Assembly (NCBI GenBank): GCA_017547165.1 | Contig: JAFYQK010000012.1 | Span: forward strand, 35,494-99,493 | Origin: Bacteroidaceae bacterium | GTDB taxonomy: Bacteria; Bacteroidota; Bacteroidia; Bacteroidales; Bacteroidaceae | Direction: 5' to 3' | DNA: 64,000 nucleotides | Part shown: positions 1 to 9,088 of the stretch, piece after piece | Layout: every line of letters begins with the position of its first letter | Position numbering within the stretch: position 1 is the first letter of the stretch | Position numbers and translations under genes: made by a program | Notes under the pieces: model-generated | Told to the model about the DNA's origin: nothing | Databases searched by the model: none | What the model saw: only the letters and a program-made list of their open reading frames with translations

Positions 1-2
1 CT

Positions 3-1883
3 ATAAATATTACACAGAGTGAGGTATTGCGCATTTTGCAAAAAATATTCCTTTACTACCATGACTATCTTTCTGCCAAGGTTGTAATATACAAGCCTAT
101 ACCTTATATATATAGTAGGTTTCCTAACCAGGAAGACCTTTATGCTCTTTTCAGGGCAGGAGCAAAGTTACACACAAGAGGTGTCGCCACAGTGGTAAGC
201 GTAACGAATCCTTTGAATATGCGTACCTTAAGACTTCGTCAGGCAAAAAAGGCTCTTGAGCATGACTTTTATATTGAAAGGATGAAAGAAGGCGATAATG
301 ATTGCCTTGCACAATATTGGTCGGTTCTCACTAATGTTCTTCAAAAGCACCATGGTACCATACCGGTACATTCTCTTGACGAGATTATGTTGCTAATGTC
401 ACGTTTCCCCAAGCAAATAAGACTATTTGTTGTTAAGGATACTTATTCCAAAGTTGTAGCTGGCACTATTGTTTTTGAAACAGATATTGTTGCCCATATA
501 CAATATATTGCTTCTTCGCCAGATGGCAGAAAATATGGCGCACTAGATTTGCTTTTACGTCACCTTTGCGGTGAACGATACAAGGATAAACAGTTTATTG
601 ATTTTGGAATAAGTACTGAACAAGGAGGTAATATTTTAAACGAGGGACTGATTTTCCAAAAAGAAGGTTTTGGGGGTAGAGCTGTATGTTATGACTCTTA
701 TAGAATAGATTTAGACAGAAACAGACTTTTAAAAATGTCTGAAGGTGCAGAAACAGTAACTGGTAAAAAGAATATTAAGTTTTTGGATCTTAAAGCCTTG
801 ACTGCTAGTTATGAACCAGAACTATCAAGCAACATCAGCAAGGTTGTCCAGAGCGGTCATTATCTTTTAGGGGCAGAAAACGCAGTTTTTGAGTCAAGAT
901 GGAGTAAATATATAGGCACAAAACATGCTGTTCTATGTGCTAATGGTTTGGATGCCCTAACCTTAATTCTTAAGGCATACAAATACCTTCATAAATGGGA
1001 TGATAATTCTGAGATTGTAGTTCCTGCTAATACCTATATTGCAACAATTCTTGCTGTACGAGAGGCTGGTTTAAAGCCAATTCTTGTTGAACCTCAACTC
1101 TTTGATTATAATCTGCATGCAGCCCAATGTTTAAAGCATTTGTCAATACATACAAAGGCCATACTTCCGGTTCATCTTTATGGTAGAGCTTGTGATATGA
1201 ACATTATTCTTTCATTTGCTAAGGAACACAATCTTTTAGTTATAGAAGATGCAGCTCAAGCTCACGGTGCCATATATCAAGGTATAAGATGTGGTAATTG
1301 GGGTGATGCCGCTGCTTTTAGCTTCTATCCAGGTAAGAACCTAGGTGCCTTAGGTGATGCTGGCTGCGTTGTCACTAATGATGATGAACTTGCCCATGTT
1401 GTAAGAAGTATGGCTAATTACGGTAGCAGTAAAAAGTATTACAATGATTATGAGGGTGTAAATAGCAGAACAGATGAAATACAGGCAGCAGTTCTTAACA
1501 CAAAACTCTCACGCCTTGATTCTGATAATGCACATAGACGTGATATAGCAAAGAGGTATATTGAGGGTATTAAGAATCCAATGATTGTCTTACCTTACTT
1601 ACCAGAAAACGATGAAGAATGCGTTTGGCACCTGTTTCCGATTAGATGTCCCAACAGGGATGTTCTACAGTCATACCTGAAAGAGAATGGGGTAGAGACA
1701 CTTATTCATTATCCCATTGCGCCTCATAAACAAAATGCTTTGAGGGATGTTCTCGAGCACGGTCCATTGCCAATAACGCAAAGAATACATGCTGAAGAGT
1801 TATCTCTTCCTATCTCACCACTTTTAACTTTTGAGGATGCAGATTATGTGATAGACCTAATAAATCGTTTTGTAGATATTTAA
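3..1883 (+). CDS. FemAB-like acyltransferase / DegT-family aminotransferase fusion, 5'-truncated by window edge
   Basis: The reading frame is open to the left edge, so the true start lies outside the window; the TTG at 27 is not a credible start because conserved FemAB-like sequence runs across it. The first ~235 visible residues resemble the C-terminal half of FemAB/GNAT-like acyltransferases (YKPIPYIY, then QFIDFGIS and [11 protein letters not shown]). From about residue 255 (counting from position 27) a complete DegT/DnrJ/EryC1/StrS PLP-dependent sugar aminotransferase follows: [33 protein letters not shown], and the PLP-binding lysine at ~437 in [14 protein letters not shown]. Such enzymes aminate a nucleotide-activated keto-sugar, and an attached acyltransferase suggests the amine is then acylated for a surface glycan. 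Family assignment is strong; the sugar substrate is unknown. A cell-surface polysaccharide cluster may lie upstream. Confidence 0.85.
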   Translation: MNITQSEVLRILQKIFLYYHDYLSAKVVIYKPIPYIYSRFPNQEDLYALFRAGAKLHTRGVATVVSVTNPLNMRTLRLRQAKKALEHDFYIERMKEGDNDCLAQYWSVLTNVLQKHHGTIPVHSLDEIMLLMSRFPKQIRLFVVKDTYSKVVAGTIVFETDIVAHIQYIASSPDGRKYGALDLLLRHLCGERYKDKQFIDFGISTEQGGNILNEGLIFQKEGFGGRAVCYDSYRIDLDRNRLLKMSEGAETVTGKKNIKFLDLKALTASYEPELSSNISKVVQSGHYLLGAENAVFESRWSKYIGTKHAVLCANGLDALTLILKAYKYLHKWDDNSEIVVPANTYIATILAVREAGLKPILVEPQLFDYNLHAAQCLKHLSIHTKAILPVHLYGRACDMNIILSFAKEHNLLVIEDAAQAHGAIYQGIRCGNWGDAAAFSFYPGKNLGALGDAGCVVTNDDELAHVVRSMANYGSSKKYYNDYEGVNSRTDEIQAAVLNTKLSRLDSDNAHRRDIAKRYIEGIKNPMIVLPYLPENDEECVWHLFPIRCPNRDVLQSYLKENGVETLIHYPIAPHKQNALRDVLEHGPLPITQRIHAEELSLPISPLLTFEDADYVIDLINRFVDI

Positions 1884-1894
1884 ATTTAAAAATC

Positions 1895-2545
1895 ATGAAA
1901 GTCATCAACTTATCCGAGACCAATAGTGTAATATCAAAATATATTGCACAGATGCGAAATATTGCCATCCAGGGAAATAGACTCTTGTTTCGCAAGAACT
2001 TGGAACGAATAGGCACAATGATGGCCTATGAAATAAGCAAAACATTAGATTATTCTCAGAAAAGCATTTTCACGCCTCTATCAGAGTGCGAAATAATAAC
2101 ATATGATGACAAGATTGTTGTTGGCACAGTCTTGCGTGCCGGTCTTGCTCTTCATGAAGGATTTATGCAAGTGTTTGACGATGCAGATGCCGGCTTTGTC
2201 GCTGCTTTTCGTAAAGAGGATGGAACGGATATTTCGATACAACTTGACTATTTGGCTTGTCCTCAATTAGATAACACAACATTTATTCTTGTAGACCCTA
2301 TGCTTGCTACAGGTAAGAGTTTTGATGTTGCCTATCAGGCATACATAAAGCATGGTATTCCTTCAAAGGTACATTTGGTTTCTGTTGTTGCATCAGAACA
2401 AGGTGTAAATCATTTGAAGAAGTGTTTCCCTTCGGATAATGTTACATTATGGTGTGCTGTTGTCGATCCTGAATTGAATGACCTTTCTTATATTGTTCCT
2501 GGTTTGGGAGATTGTGGTGATCTCTGTTATGGCGAGAAATTGTAG
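1895..2545 (+). CDS. upp: Uracil phosphoribosyltransferase
   Basis: Converts uracil plus PRPP to UMP (pyrimidine salvage, cytoplasm). The 216-residue protein has the usual length. Visible landmarks are GTVLRAGL at 77-84, the PRPP-binding loop VDPMLATGKS at 133-142, and the C-terminal uracil-binding segment IVPGLGDCGD. It starts 12 nt after the aminotransferase stop, so it may be cotranscribed, although the functions are unrelated. It converges on the glucosaminidase gene, with a hairpin between them. Confidence 0.95.
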   Translation: MKVINLSETNSVISKYIAQMRNIAIQGNRLLFRKNLERIGTMMAYEISKTLDYSQKSIFTPLSECEIITYDDKIVVGTVLRAGLALHEGFMQVFDDADAGFVAAFRKEDGTDISIQLDYLACPQLDNTTFILVDPMLATGKSFDVAYQAYIKHGIPSKVHLVSVVASEQGVNHLKKCFPSDNVTLWCAVVDPELNDLSYIVPGLGDCGDLCYGEKL

Positions 2546-2584
2546 ACGGAAACTTCTGAAAGTTTAAAGAATAAAAGGTAAAAG

Positions 2585-2628
2585 CAGCAAGGTGTGAAAA
2601 TATGTTACCCTTTGCTACTTTCTTTTTA
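2585..2628. terminator. Hairpin between convergent upp and glucosaminidase genes
   Basis: An imperfect inverted repeat (AGCAAGG ... CCCTTTGCT) is followed on the plus strand by a T-rich stretch (CTTTCTTTTT). It probably ends upp transcription and may also serve the convergent gene. Confidence 0.5.
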
Positions 2629-3624
2629 TCTCAACCAAATCAAATCTCCAACCTTAATTTCGTAGTCTTTGGGAGAGAGGTTGTTTAGTTTGTACAGATT
2701 CTTAAGTCGGATGCCATACATCTGTGAAATATCGTACATGCTTTGACCTGGCTGTACCTCATGTGGTTTGTTTGCGCAATCCTTTGAAGCTTTATTTGCT
2801 TTTTTACGAAGATAAAGAATGTCACCAATTGTCAATGTGTAGTTGTTGTCCAATTCATTGTAATCAAGAAGGTCTTTAATAGAGACACCTGTTGCTTGAC
2901 TAATGGTTGCAAGGTCGTCGCCTTCCTGAACAATAATAAAGAAATTCTTGTTATTGGCGTAGACACTATGTTTTTGGAAGAAGGGTGGAATCTTCTTTGG
3001 TTTAATTTTGTTTTTAGCAAGTCGCTTTAAATACGCACGCGATAGTCGGCCCTCTTCTCCTTTGGCGTTAGTGGTGCTTATGTCAGATGCATTACTTTTT
3101 CCTTTAGGATGACATTTGTCAAATTGGTGAAGAGAATACATCTCTATGATACGAATAAGACTTTGGGCATATACTGGACTTGTAGCATATCCACATGCTT
3201 TCAGACCTTTTGCCCATGATTTATAATCTGTTATGGAGTAGGTAAACAATACCTTGTAGCGTGGTTTTAGCAAAAATAATGAGTGATCTTCGTAACTATC
3301 TCTTGCAGACTTATACTTTCTGAATTTTTCCTTTGGGCGGTCGTCGTCGGCAAGGATATATGGACCTGTCCATCCACCTGGAGTTTTTATACCAAAATGG
3401 TTGTTTGCCTCTGTAGCCAAGCGGCTTCTGCCAGCTCCGCTTTCCAACAGACCTTGAGCAAGGGTGATGCTTGCAGGTATCTTATATTTCTGTTGTTGCT
3501 CTATGGCAAGTTCCTTGTATTGGTCGATATATGCCCAATAGGCACGATTTGTGCTACCTTGTGCCCAAATCTCAATAGCCAATATGAGCGAACAGAGAAA
3601 TATAAGATACTTTCGTATATTCAT
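2626..3624 (-). CDS. Secreted glucosaminidase (FlgJ/GH73-like) with two LysM domains
   Basis: Predicted peptidoglycan hydrolase of 332 residues. A signal peptide (about residues 1-21, ending IEIWAQ) directs export. The glucosaminidase domain covers about 28-170, with the likely catalytic Glu61 in AQGLLESGAGRS and the family segment NNHFGIK. A lysine-rich linker leads to two LysM repeats at about 228-273 and 288-331, each ending in the pattern IGDILYLR / VGDLIWLR, which bind peptidoglycan. It lies 25 nt downstream of rpiB on the same strand. A role in wall remodelling or cell separation follows from the family; the exact cleavage site is inferred. Confidence 0.88.
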   Translation of the reverse strand: MNIRKYLIFLCSLILAIEIWAQGSTNRAYWAYIDQYKELAIEQQQKYKIPASITLAQGLLESGAGRSRLATEANNHFGIKTPGGWTGPYILADDDRPKEKFRKYKSARDSYEDHSLFLLKPRYKVLFTYSITDYKSWAKGLKACGYATSPVYAQSLIRIIEMYSLHQFDKCHPKGKSNASDISTTNAKGEEGRLSRAYLKRLAKNKIKPKKIPPFFQKHSVYANNKNFFIIVQEGDDLATISQATGVSIKDLLDYNELDNNYTLTIGDILYLRKKANKASKDCANKPHEVQPGQSMYDISQMYGIRLKNLYKLNNLSPKDYEIKVGDLIWLR

Positions 3625-3649
3625 GTTTCCTTAAAAAGGGACTGATAGA

Positions 3650-4090
3650 TTATTTTAATGGAATATCGGTAATGCGCTCAATGTGGCGACCACCTTCAAA
3701 TGGAGTTTGAAGGAATTCATCCATAATCTGGCGTGCAGTGTCTTCGTCAATAAAACGACCTGGCATAACCAATACATTTGCATCGTTGTGCTGACGTGTA
3801 AGGTGAGCAATCTCTGGTATCCAGCAAAGACCTGCACGTATGCCTTGGTGCTTGTTAAGGGTCATGGAAATGCCTTCACCCGAACCACACATAGCTATAC
3901 CAGGATATACTTCCCCTTTTTCGATACCTTCTGCCAAGAGGTGGCCAAATGTTGCATAGTTGCAGCTTTCCTCAGAATGTGTGCCATAGTCGTGATACAT
4001 AATACCTTTTTCGTCGAGGTATTTTTTAACAAATTCTTTCAAGGGGAATGCCGCATGGTCGGAGGCTAATCCAACAACTTTAATGTCCAT
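3650..4090 (-). CDS. rpiB: Ribose-5-phosphate isomerase B
   Basis: Interconverts ribose 5-phosphate and ribulose 5-phosphate in the non-oxidative pentose phosphate pathway. The 146-residue protein shows the RpiB/LacAB fold signatures SDHAAF (10-15), the catalytic Cys68 in MCGSGEGIS, and HND (101-103). It follows transketolase on the same strand, with a strong hairpin between them, so expression may be set by partial readthrough. The pairing with tkt is metabolically coherent and, from memory, recurs in Bacteroidales next to arabinose genes. Confidence 0.95.
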   Translation of the reverse strand: MDIKVVGLASDHAAFPLKEFVKKYLDEKGIMYHDYGTHSEESCNYATFGHLLAEGIEKGEVYPGIAMCGSGEGISMTLNKHQGIRAGLCWIPEIAHLTRQHNDANVLVMPGRFIDEDTARQIMDEFLQTPFEGGRHIERITDIPLK

Positions 4091-4105
4091 AATTATGATT
4101 TTGTT

Positions 4106-4150
4106 ATTAAAAGAGGCTATTGCAGCAATATGATGTGTGCAATAGCCTCT
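4106..4150 (-). terminator. Hairpin between tkt and rpiB
   Basis: A perfect 13-bp inverted repeat (AGAGGCTATTGCA at 4112-4124, complement at 4138-4150) is followed on the minus strand by TTTTAATAAC. It sits just after the tkt stop and before rpiB, so it is either a leaky terminator or an RNA-stabilizing hairpin. Confidence 0.75.
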
Positions 4151-4168
4151 AATATTTATAAATATTGA

Positions 4169-6205
4169 TTAGTTCTCGTTAAGAATACTCTTTACCTGGT
4201 TGTATACATTATCAGCGGTATAACCAAGTTTTTCGTCCAAAACCTTATATGGTGCCGAGAAACCGAAACTCTCAAGACCATATACACGGCTTGACGGATG
4301 CATACCAACAAGGAAACCTTCTAAATTTACTGGTAGACCTGCACTCAAACCGAATACCTTGCTGCCAATGGGGAAGAGCTCTCGTTGATATTCGATAGGT
4401 TGGTTTCGGAATAGGCCTTCCGATGGAGCACTGATAACTCTTACCTTGTGACCGTCTTGGCGTAGAAGTCGTGCACCAGCAATAAGTGTACTAACCTCAG
4501 AACCATTACCTACCATGATGATATCGGGGTTCTCGTCACTCTCTGCGCTGATGTAAGCACCCTTGCGGCAAAGTTCGTAGTGTGTACCCTCGGGAAGAGG
4601 GTCAATGTTTTGACGAGAGAGAATCAAAGCCGTAGGACTTGTCATGTTCTCCATTGCCATTGCCCAACAAACCGTGGTAGCATTGCAATCAGCAGGACGA
4701 AGAACGAGCATAGAGTTGCGACCAGAATGGTTCTTCATCTTTTCCATGAGACGAATTTGTGCCTCTTGCTCTACGGGTTCATGGGTGGGACCATCTTCAC
4801 CAACACGGAATGCATCGTGACTCCAAACAAACTTGACAGGAAGTTCCATCAAGGCTGCCATGCGGATAGCAGGCTTCATATAATCGGAGAACACAAAGAA
4901 TGTACCACATGCAGCTAACATACCGCCATGCAATGTAATACCGATACATACGCAAGCCATTGTGAGTTCGGCAACACCAGCCTGAAGGAAACCACCAGCA
5001 AAGTTGTCGCGAGAGATAACGCTTGCACCACCCTTAATGAAGCCATCTGTCTTGTCGGAGTTGCAGAGATCTGCACTTGATACAATCATGTTTGGCATTG
5101 TCTTAGCCAAAAGGGAAAGACAAGCACTTGAGGCGTTACGCGTTGGATCTCCTTGCTTCTGCTCAATGGTGTGCCAAGGTATTTCGGGTAGACGACCTGC
5201 AAACCAGTCGTCTTGTTGTTGTGCCTTTTCGGGGTTAGCTTCAGCCCAAGCTTGTTCTTCAGCATTGCGCTCTGCGCAGATTGCCTTTAACTCTTGCTTT
5301 CGTTGGTTGAAGATTTCTTGTACTTCGTCCCAAATGAAGAATGCGTTGTCAGGATCGCCGCCAAGATTTTTGATAGTATTGCGGTAAGCGTCGCCACCAA
5401 GAGGAGCACCATGTGTAGAACAGTTGCGCTCATAACTTGTGCCATCAGCCTTAAGGGCACCCTTGCCCATAACACAACGACCGATGATGAGTGTAGGCTT
5501 GCCGTTTCTCTTTTGAGCAGCATTCAAAGCCTTACGTATTTCTGTGACATCGTTACCATTGATGGCAATTACATTCCAACCGAGAGCAACATATTTTGCA
5601 GCGGTGTCTTCGTTCATTACCACACTTGTCTCGGTAGAGAGCTGTATGTCGTTAGCGTCATAGAACATTACAAGGTTGTCCAAACCAAGTGTTCCTGCTA
5701 TACGTGCAGCACCTTGTGAAATTTCTTCCTGTATGCCACCATCAGAGATGTAAGCATAGATTGTCTCTTTCTGGAAGGTGGGGTTGCCTGTACGAGCATA
5801 CAAACACTTTGCTGCAATAGCTGCGCCAACTGCGTAGGTGTGACCTTGGCCAAGTGGACCAGAGCTATTTTCAATACCGCGAGAGTAGTTGAGCTCAGGA
5901 TGGCCTGGGGTGGGAGACCCCCATTGACGTAACTGCTTCAACTCGTCCATTGTGAAATGACCAGTCATTGTGAGCTGGGCATAGAGCATTGGTGACATGT
6001 GACCTGGGTCGAGGAAGAAACGGTCGCGACCTACCCATAGCGGATTTTCGGGATTGTAATTAAGATACTCGCTATATAGAACAGATATGAAATCTGCACC
6101 ACCCATAGCACCGCCGGGATGTCCGCTCTTTGCTTTCTCTACCATAGCAACAGACAATATGCGGATGTTGTCGGCTGCCTTGTTAAGAGTTTCTATAGAA
6201 TGCAT
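4169..6205 (-). CDS. tkt: Transketolase
   Basis: Thiamine-diphosphate enzyme that transfers two-carbon units between sugar phosphates in the pentose phosphate pathway. The 678-residue length is normal for a full-length bacterial transketolase. Landmarks are SGHPGGAMG near residue 27, LGQGHTYAVG, and the ThDP segment ISDGGIQEE, where the usual GDG is SDG. The C-terminal half carries FVWSHDAFRVGEDGPTHEPVEQ. It is transcribed toward rpiB and lies 61 nt downstream of the NUDIX-type regulator gene, consistent with pentose-responsive control (inferred). Confidence 0.96.
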   Translation of the reverse strand: MHSIETLNKAADNIRILSVAMVEKAKSGHPGGAMGGADFISVLYSEYLNYNPENPLWVGRDRFFLDPGHMSPMLYAQLTMTGHFTMDELKQLRQWGSPTPGHPELNYSRGIENSSGPLGQGHTYAVGAAIAAKCLYARTGNPTFQKETIYAYISDGGIQEEISQGAARIAGTLGLDNLVMFYDANDIQLSTETSVVMNEDTAAKYVALGWNVIAINGNDVTEIRKALNAAQKRNGKPTLIIGRCVMGKGALKADGTSYERNCSTHGAPLGGDAYRNTIKNLGGDPDNAFFIWDEVQEIFNQRKQELKAICAERNAEEQAWAEANPEKAQQQDDWFAGRLPEIPWHTIEQKQGDPTRNASSACLSLLAKTMPNMIVSSADLCNSDKTDGFIKGGASVISRDNFAGGFLQAGVAELTMACVCIGITLHGGMLAACGTFFVFSDYMKPAIRMAALMELPVKFVWSHDAFRVGEDGPTHEPVEQEAQIRLMEKMKNHSGRNSMLVLRPADCNATTVCWAMAMENMTSPTALILSRQNIDPLPEGTHYELCRKGAYISAESDENPDIIMVGNGSEVSTLIAGARLLRQDGHKVRVISAPSEGLFRNQPIEYQRELFPIGSKVFGLSAGLPVNLEGFLVGMHPSSRVYGLESFGFSAPYKVLDEKLGYTADNVYNQVKSILNEN

Positions 6206-6266
6206 AACTGACTTATGTGATTTGTTATCTTGATATGTTGTTAAACTATTTTGCGTTCAATGGAGT

Positions 6267-6947
6267 TTACAAGTGGAAGTTCTTGAGTTCATGATATAGT
6301 TTGCTGTCAAACTTATATAGAGCGGCACCTCGCTTACTTGATTTTCTATCAATCTTGTCAGTCTTGACAAAATAGGGCATTTCATTCACCCTTTTGCGGA
6401 AGTTTCTCTTGTCTATTGTTTCGCCCAAGATTGTTTCGTAGACCTTTTGCAACTGACCCATAGTGAATTCTTCTGGCAGAAGGTTAAGGGCAATTGGTGT
6501 AAAACCGATTTTATCCTGAAGTCTGTGAATTGCCTTCTTCATCATCTTCATGTGGTCGAAGTAGAGTGTAGGCAACTTTGTGATGTCTATCCATTGGCAA
6601 GAGTATTTGCGGAGATAGAAATTATCGTATTTGTCTTTGTTGAGCAAAGCAAAATATGCAACACTTATCACACGTCCGCCTGGGTCTCTACCAATGTCGC
6701 CAAAGGCTTCGAGCTGTTCGAGATACAAATCCCAAATGCCAGTTCTTTCTGTCAAAACTCTGTATGCGGCCTGGTCTAATGTCTCATCTTCCTGAACAAA
6801 ACCGCCTAGTGGTGTTAGTTCTCCGTTGTAGGGTTCAATATGTCGGTGCTGAAAGAGGACTTGCAATCTGCCTTCATCGTATCCGAAGATGATGCAGTCC
6901 ACAGCAACATGGTAGGTGGGTTCGTTAGAATAATACTTAATAGACAT
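6267..6947 (-). CDS. NUDIX-domain winged-helix transcriptional regulator (AraR/NrtR-like)
   Basis: 226 residues: an N-terminal NUDIX domain (about 10-145) and a C-terminal winged-helix-like region (about 150-226, EEFTMGQLQKVYETILG then a lysine/arginine-rich wing). The Nudix box at 49-71 keeps G49, E55, R63, E67 and G70, but two expected glutamates are V64 and R68. This argues against hydrolase activity and for a ligand-sensing regulator. Related Bacteroidetes proteins include the NUDIX-type arabinose repressor described in Bacteroides thetaiotaomicron, which I recall lying near tkt and rpiB. Here no araBDA genes are present between them. Likely effector: a pentose or pentose-derived metabolite (inference). 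Confidence 0.85.
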   Translation of the reverse strand: MSIKYYSNEPTYHVAVDCIIFGYDEGRLQVLFQHRHIEPYNGELTPLGGFVQEDETLDQAAYRVLTERTGIWDLYLEQLEAFGDIGRDPGGRVISVAYFALLNKDKYDNFYLRKYSCQWIDITKLPTLYFDHMKMMKKAIHRLQDKIGFTPIALNLLPEEFTMGQLQKVYETILGETIDKRNFRKRVNEMPYFVKTDKIDRKSSKRGAALYKFDSKLYHELKNFHL

Positions 6948-6977
6948 TACTGGACTTTAAGTGTTATTGATTTTTTG

Positions 6978-7001
6978 CAAATATACGATTTTTATTCGTA
7001 T
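6978..7001 (-). promoter_or_regulatory. Promoter with overlapping inverted repeat upstream of the NUDIX regulator
   Basis: The minus strand has TATATTTG (plus 6978-6985), a perfect TAnnTTTG -7 element, 31-38 nt upstream of the regulator start. A 6-bp inverted repeat (ATACGA at 6983-6988, TCGTAT at 6996-7001, 7-nt spacer) overlaps the -7 element and the -33/-7 spacer. The position suits autoregulation by the adjacent regulator. No good -33 TTTG was seen. Confidence 0.55.
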
Positions 7002-7075
7002 TTAATGGTAGATTTTACACCTAATTTGCGATAACATATAGTTATTGGCGGCAGTAGGGTAATAATAAACTGTTT

Positions 7076-7633
7076 TTAGATGTTGGGTACGATGAAATTC
7101 TCAGGATGCTTGCCTTGATAGCCCTTGTAGAATGAGTAAATTTCTCGTAAGTCAGCCTTGCGGTCATTCGAAGGCATTACATATTTAGTCATGTGTATTT
7201 CTTTCTTTTTGTAGTCCATACCCATTAGTACGATGGGGAGATTTGCCTTTGATGCTATGACATAGAATCCCAAATGCCATTTGGCATTAGCCTTGCGAGT
7301 ACCTTCTGGAGTGAGAGCCAGACGGAACGTGTCGCTTTGTCCAGCAATATCTATCAATTCGGTAATTAAGGCAGTACCCTGACCGCGATTAACGGGTATG
7401 CCTCCCATCCAATGTCGGAAAATATAGTCGAGTGGTCCAACAAACCATTCCTTCTTCATTACAAACCCAGCCTTTCGCCCAACGGCAGTAATAAATAGTT
7501 TACCGATGAATAGGTCGAGATTGCTTGTGTGCGGTGCTACACAAATGATGCACTTGTCAAAATAGGGGACATCCACAAAACTCTTCCAACCCATAAGTTT
7601 GTGAAAAATAAAACTGCAAATGGTTTTAAGCAT
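7076..7633 (-). CDS. PlsC-like 1-acylglycerol-3-phosphate acyltransferase family protein
   Basis: 185 residues, shorter than classical PlsC. It contains the acyltransferase H-x4-D motif in APHTSNLDLFIG and the glycerophosphate-binding-type segments GGIPVNRG and LTPEGTRKA. Members acylate lysophospholipids or related lipids at the inner membrane. This compact form is common in Bacteroidetes, where its precise acceptor is often undefined. It lies upstream of the regulator on the same strand with a 128-nt gap, and is probably a separate unit. Confidence 0.85.
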   Translation of the reverse strand: MLKTICSFIFHKLMGWKSFVDVPYFDKCIICVAPHTSNLDLFIGKLFITAVGRKAGFVMKKEWFVGPLDYIFRHWMGGIPVNRGQGTALITELIDIAGQSDTFRLALTPEGTRKANAKWHLGFYVIASKANLPIVLMGMDYKKKEIHMTKYVMPSNDRKADLREIYSFYKGYQGKHPENFIVPNI

Positions 7634-7786
7634 ATTGTTTGTCGGTTAAAAAAATGATGACAGATGATTTATTAGATAATATATATATCGTACGCAAAGT
7701 TATAAAACTTCCAATAAATTTAGGCATGTTAGTTGTAAATACTAAAGTTATTTCGTCATTTTATATTGAAATTAGTTTATGTACAA

Positions 7787-7823
7787 AGAAAAATCCCCAC
7801 CTCTATTGTAAGAGGCAGGGATT
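7787..7823 (-). terminator. Rho-independent terminator of the galactose operon
   Basis: Inverted repeat AATCCC-CA-CCTCT / AGAGG-CA-GGGATT (7792-7804 with 7811-7823), followed on the minus strand by TTTTTCTTTG. It lies 26 nt beyond the galK stop. Confidence 0.85.
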
Positions 7824-7848
7824 GTTTTGTTATATTTATTATTATGGT

Positions 7849-9009
7849 TTAGCAAAGTTTGCGTGAACCGTCACCGATAACAACATCAATTACGATAGGA
7901 GCCTTGCCATACTTGGCAGCAAACTTCTCCTTAACAACCTTAACGAAATTGTCGTATAACTCGTCAGCTACCAAGTTGATAGTACAGCCACCGAAGCCAC
8001 CGCCCATGATGCGGCTACCAGTAACACCTGCGTCCTTAGCAACCTCGTTCAAGAAGTCCAACTCCTCGCAAGATACCTCGTACTCCTGACTCAAACCGTA
8101 GTGGGTCTCATACATTTTCTGACCAACGGTTTCGTAGTCGCCACGCTCCAATGCATCACACACTGCCAATACGCGGTCAACCTCACCGATAACGTAGCGA
8201 GCTCTCTTGTAATCCTCTTCGCTAACCTCAGCCTTTACCTCATCAAGAAGAGCCATATTTGCATCACGCAATGTCTCTACCTCGGGATGGTGCTTGTTGA
8301 TTACAGCAGCTACGCGCTCACAAGAAAGACGACGCTCGTTGTAGGGACTACCTGCCAACTCGTGCTTTACACAGCTGTTAACCAATACCAACTTGTAACC
8401 CTCTGGATTCCAGGGGAAGTAAGCAAATTCACCGCTACGGCAGTCAAGGCGCATCAAGCTACCAGCCTTACCGTGTACGCTGGCAAACTGGTCCATGATA
8501 CCACAGTTGCAACCGATGTACTTGTGCTCGGTGCGCTGACCTACACGTGCCAACTCCATTTTCTCAATCTTGTTGTCACCCCACAAGTCATTACATGCAA
8601 AAGCGAAGGTGCTCTCCAAGGCAGCTGAAGAACTCATACCAGCACCAAGGGGCACGTCACCAGCAAAAGCGGTGTTGAAACCCTCTACAGGTACACCCAA
8701 AGCCATCATCTCACGGCAAACACCGTAGATGTAGCGTGCCCAAGTAGCCTTAGGACCTTCTGGATCGTCAAGGCTGAAAGTAACCTTATCCTTAAGGTCA
8801 ATAGAGTATGCGTTAACGTTGCGAGTGCCGTTGGGCTTGATCTCAGCAATCATACCCTGCTGTACTGCACCGGGGAATACGAAACCATTGTTGTAGTCAG
8901 TATGTTCACCAATCAAGTTAATACGACCGGGTGAAGCATATACACTACCTGTTGTACCATCGAAGTGCTTGATAAAGCGACTTCTTACATCATCAATTGT
9001 AAGTCTCAT
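7849..9009 (-). CDS. galK: Galactokinase
   Basis: Phosphorylates galactose to galactose 1-phosphate with ATP (Leloir pathway, cytoplasm). The 386-residue protein is of normal length. GHMP-kinase landmarks are the galactokinase signature GRINLIGEHTDYNNG near residue 28, the ATP-binding loop PLGAGMSSSAALE, and GSRIMGGGFGGC near the C-terminus. It is the last gene of a three-gene minus-strand operon (galM, transporter, galK) and is followed by a strong terminator. The codon use looks optimized (C-ending codons) relative to neighbours, suggesting high expression. Confidence 0.97.
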   Translation of the reverse strand: MRLTIDDVRSRFIKHFDGTTGSVYASPGRINLIGEHTDYNNGFVFPGAVQQGMIAEIKPNGTRNVNAYSIDLKDKVTFSLDDPEGPKATWARYIYGVCREMMALGVPVEGFNTAFAGDVPLGAGMSSSAALESTFAFACNDLWGDNKIEKMELARVGQRTEHKYIGCNCGIMDQFASVHGKAGSLMRLDCRSGEFAYFPWNPEGYKLVLVNSCVKHELAGSPYNERRLSCERVAAVINKHHPEVETLRDANMALLDEVKAEVSEEDYKRARYVIGEVDRVLAVCDALERGDYETVGQKMYETHYGLSQEYEVSCEELDFLNEVAKDAGVTGSRIMGGGFGGCTINLVADELYDNFVKVVKEKFAAKYGKAPIVIDVVIGDGSRKLC

Positions 9010-9088
9010 AGTTTATTTAGGTTTTAATAAAGTTAGAGTTTATGTAGTTGGCAAGCAACTTTTGTGTTGCCTGCCATACATTATATTA

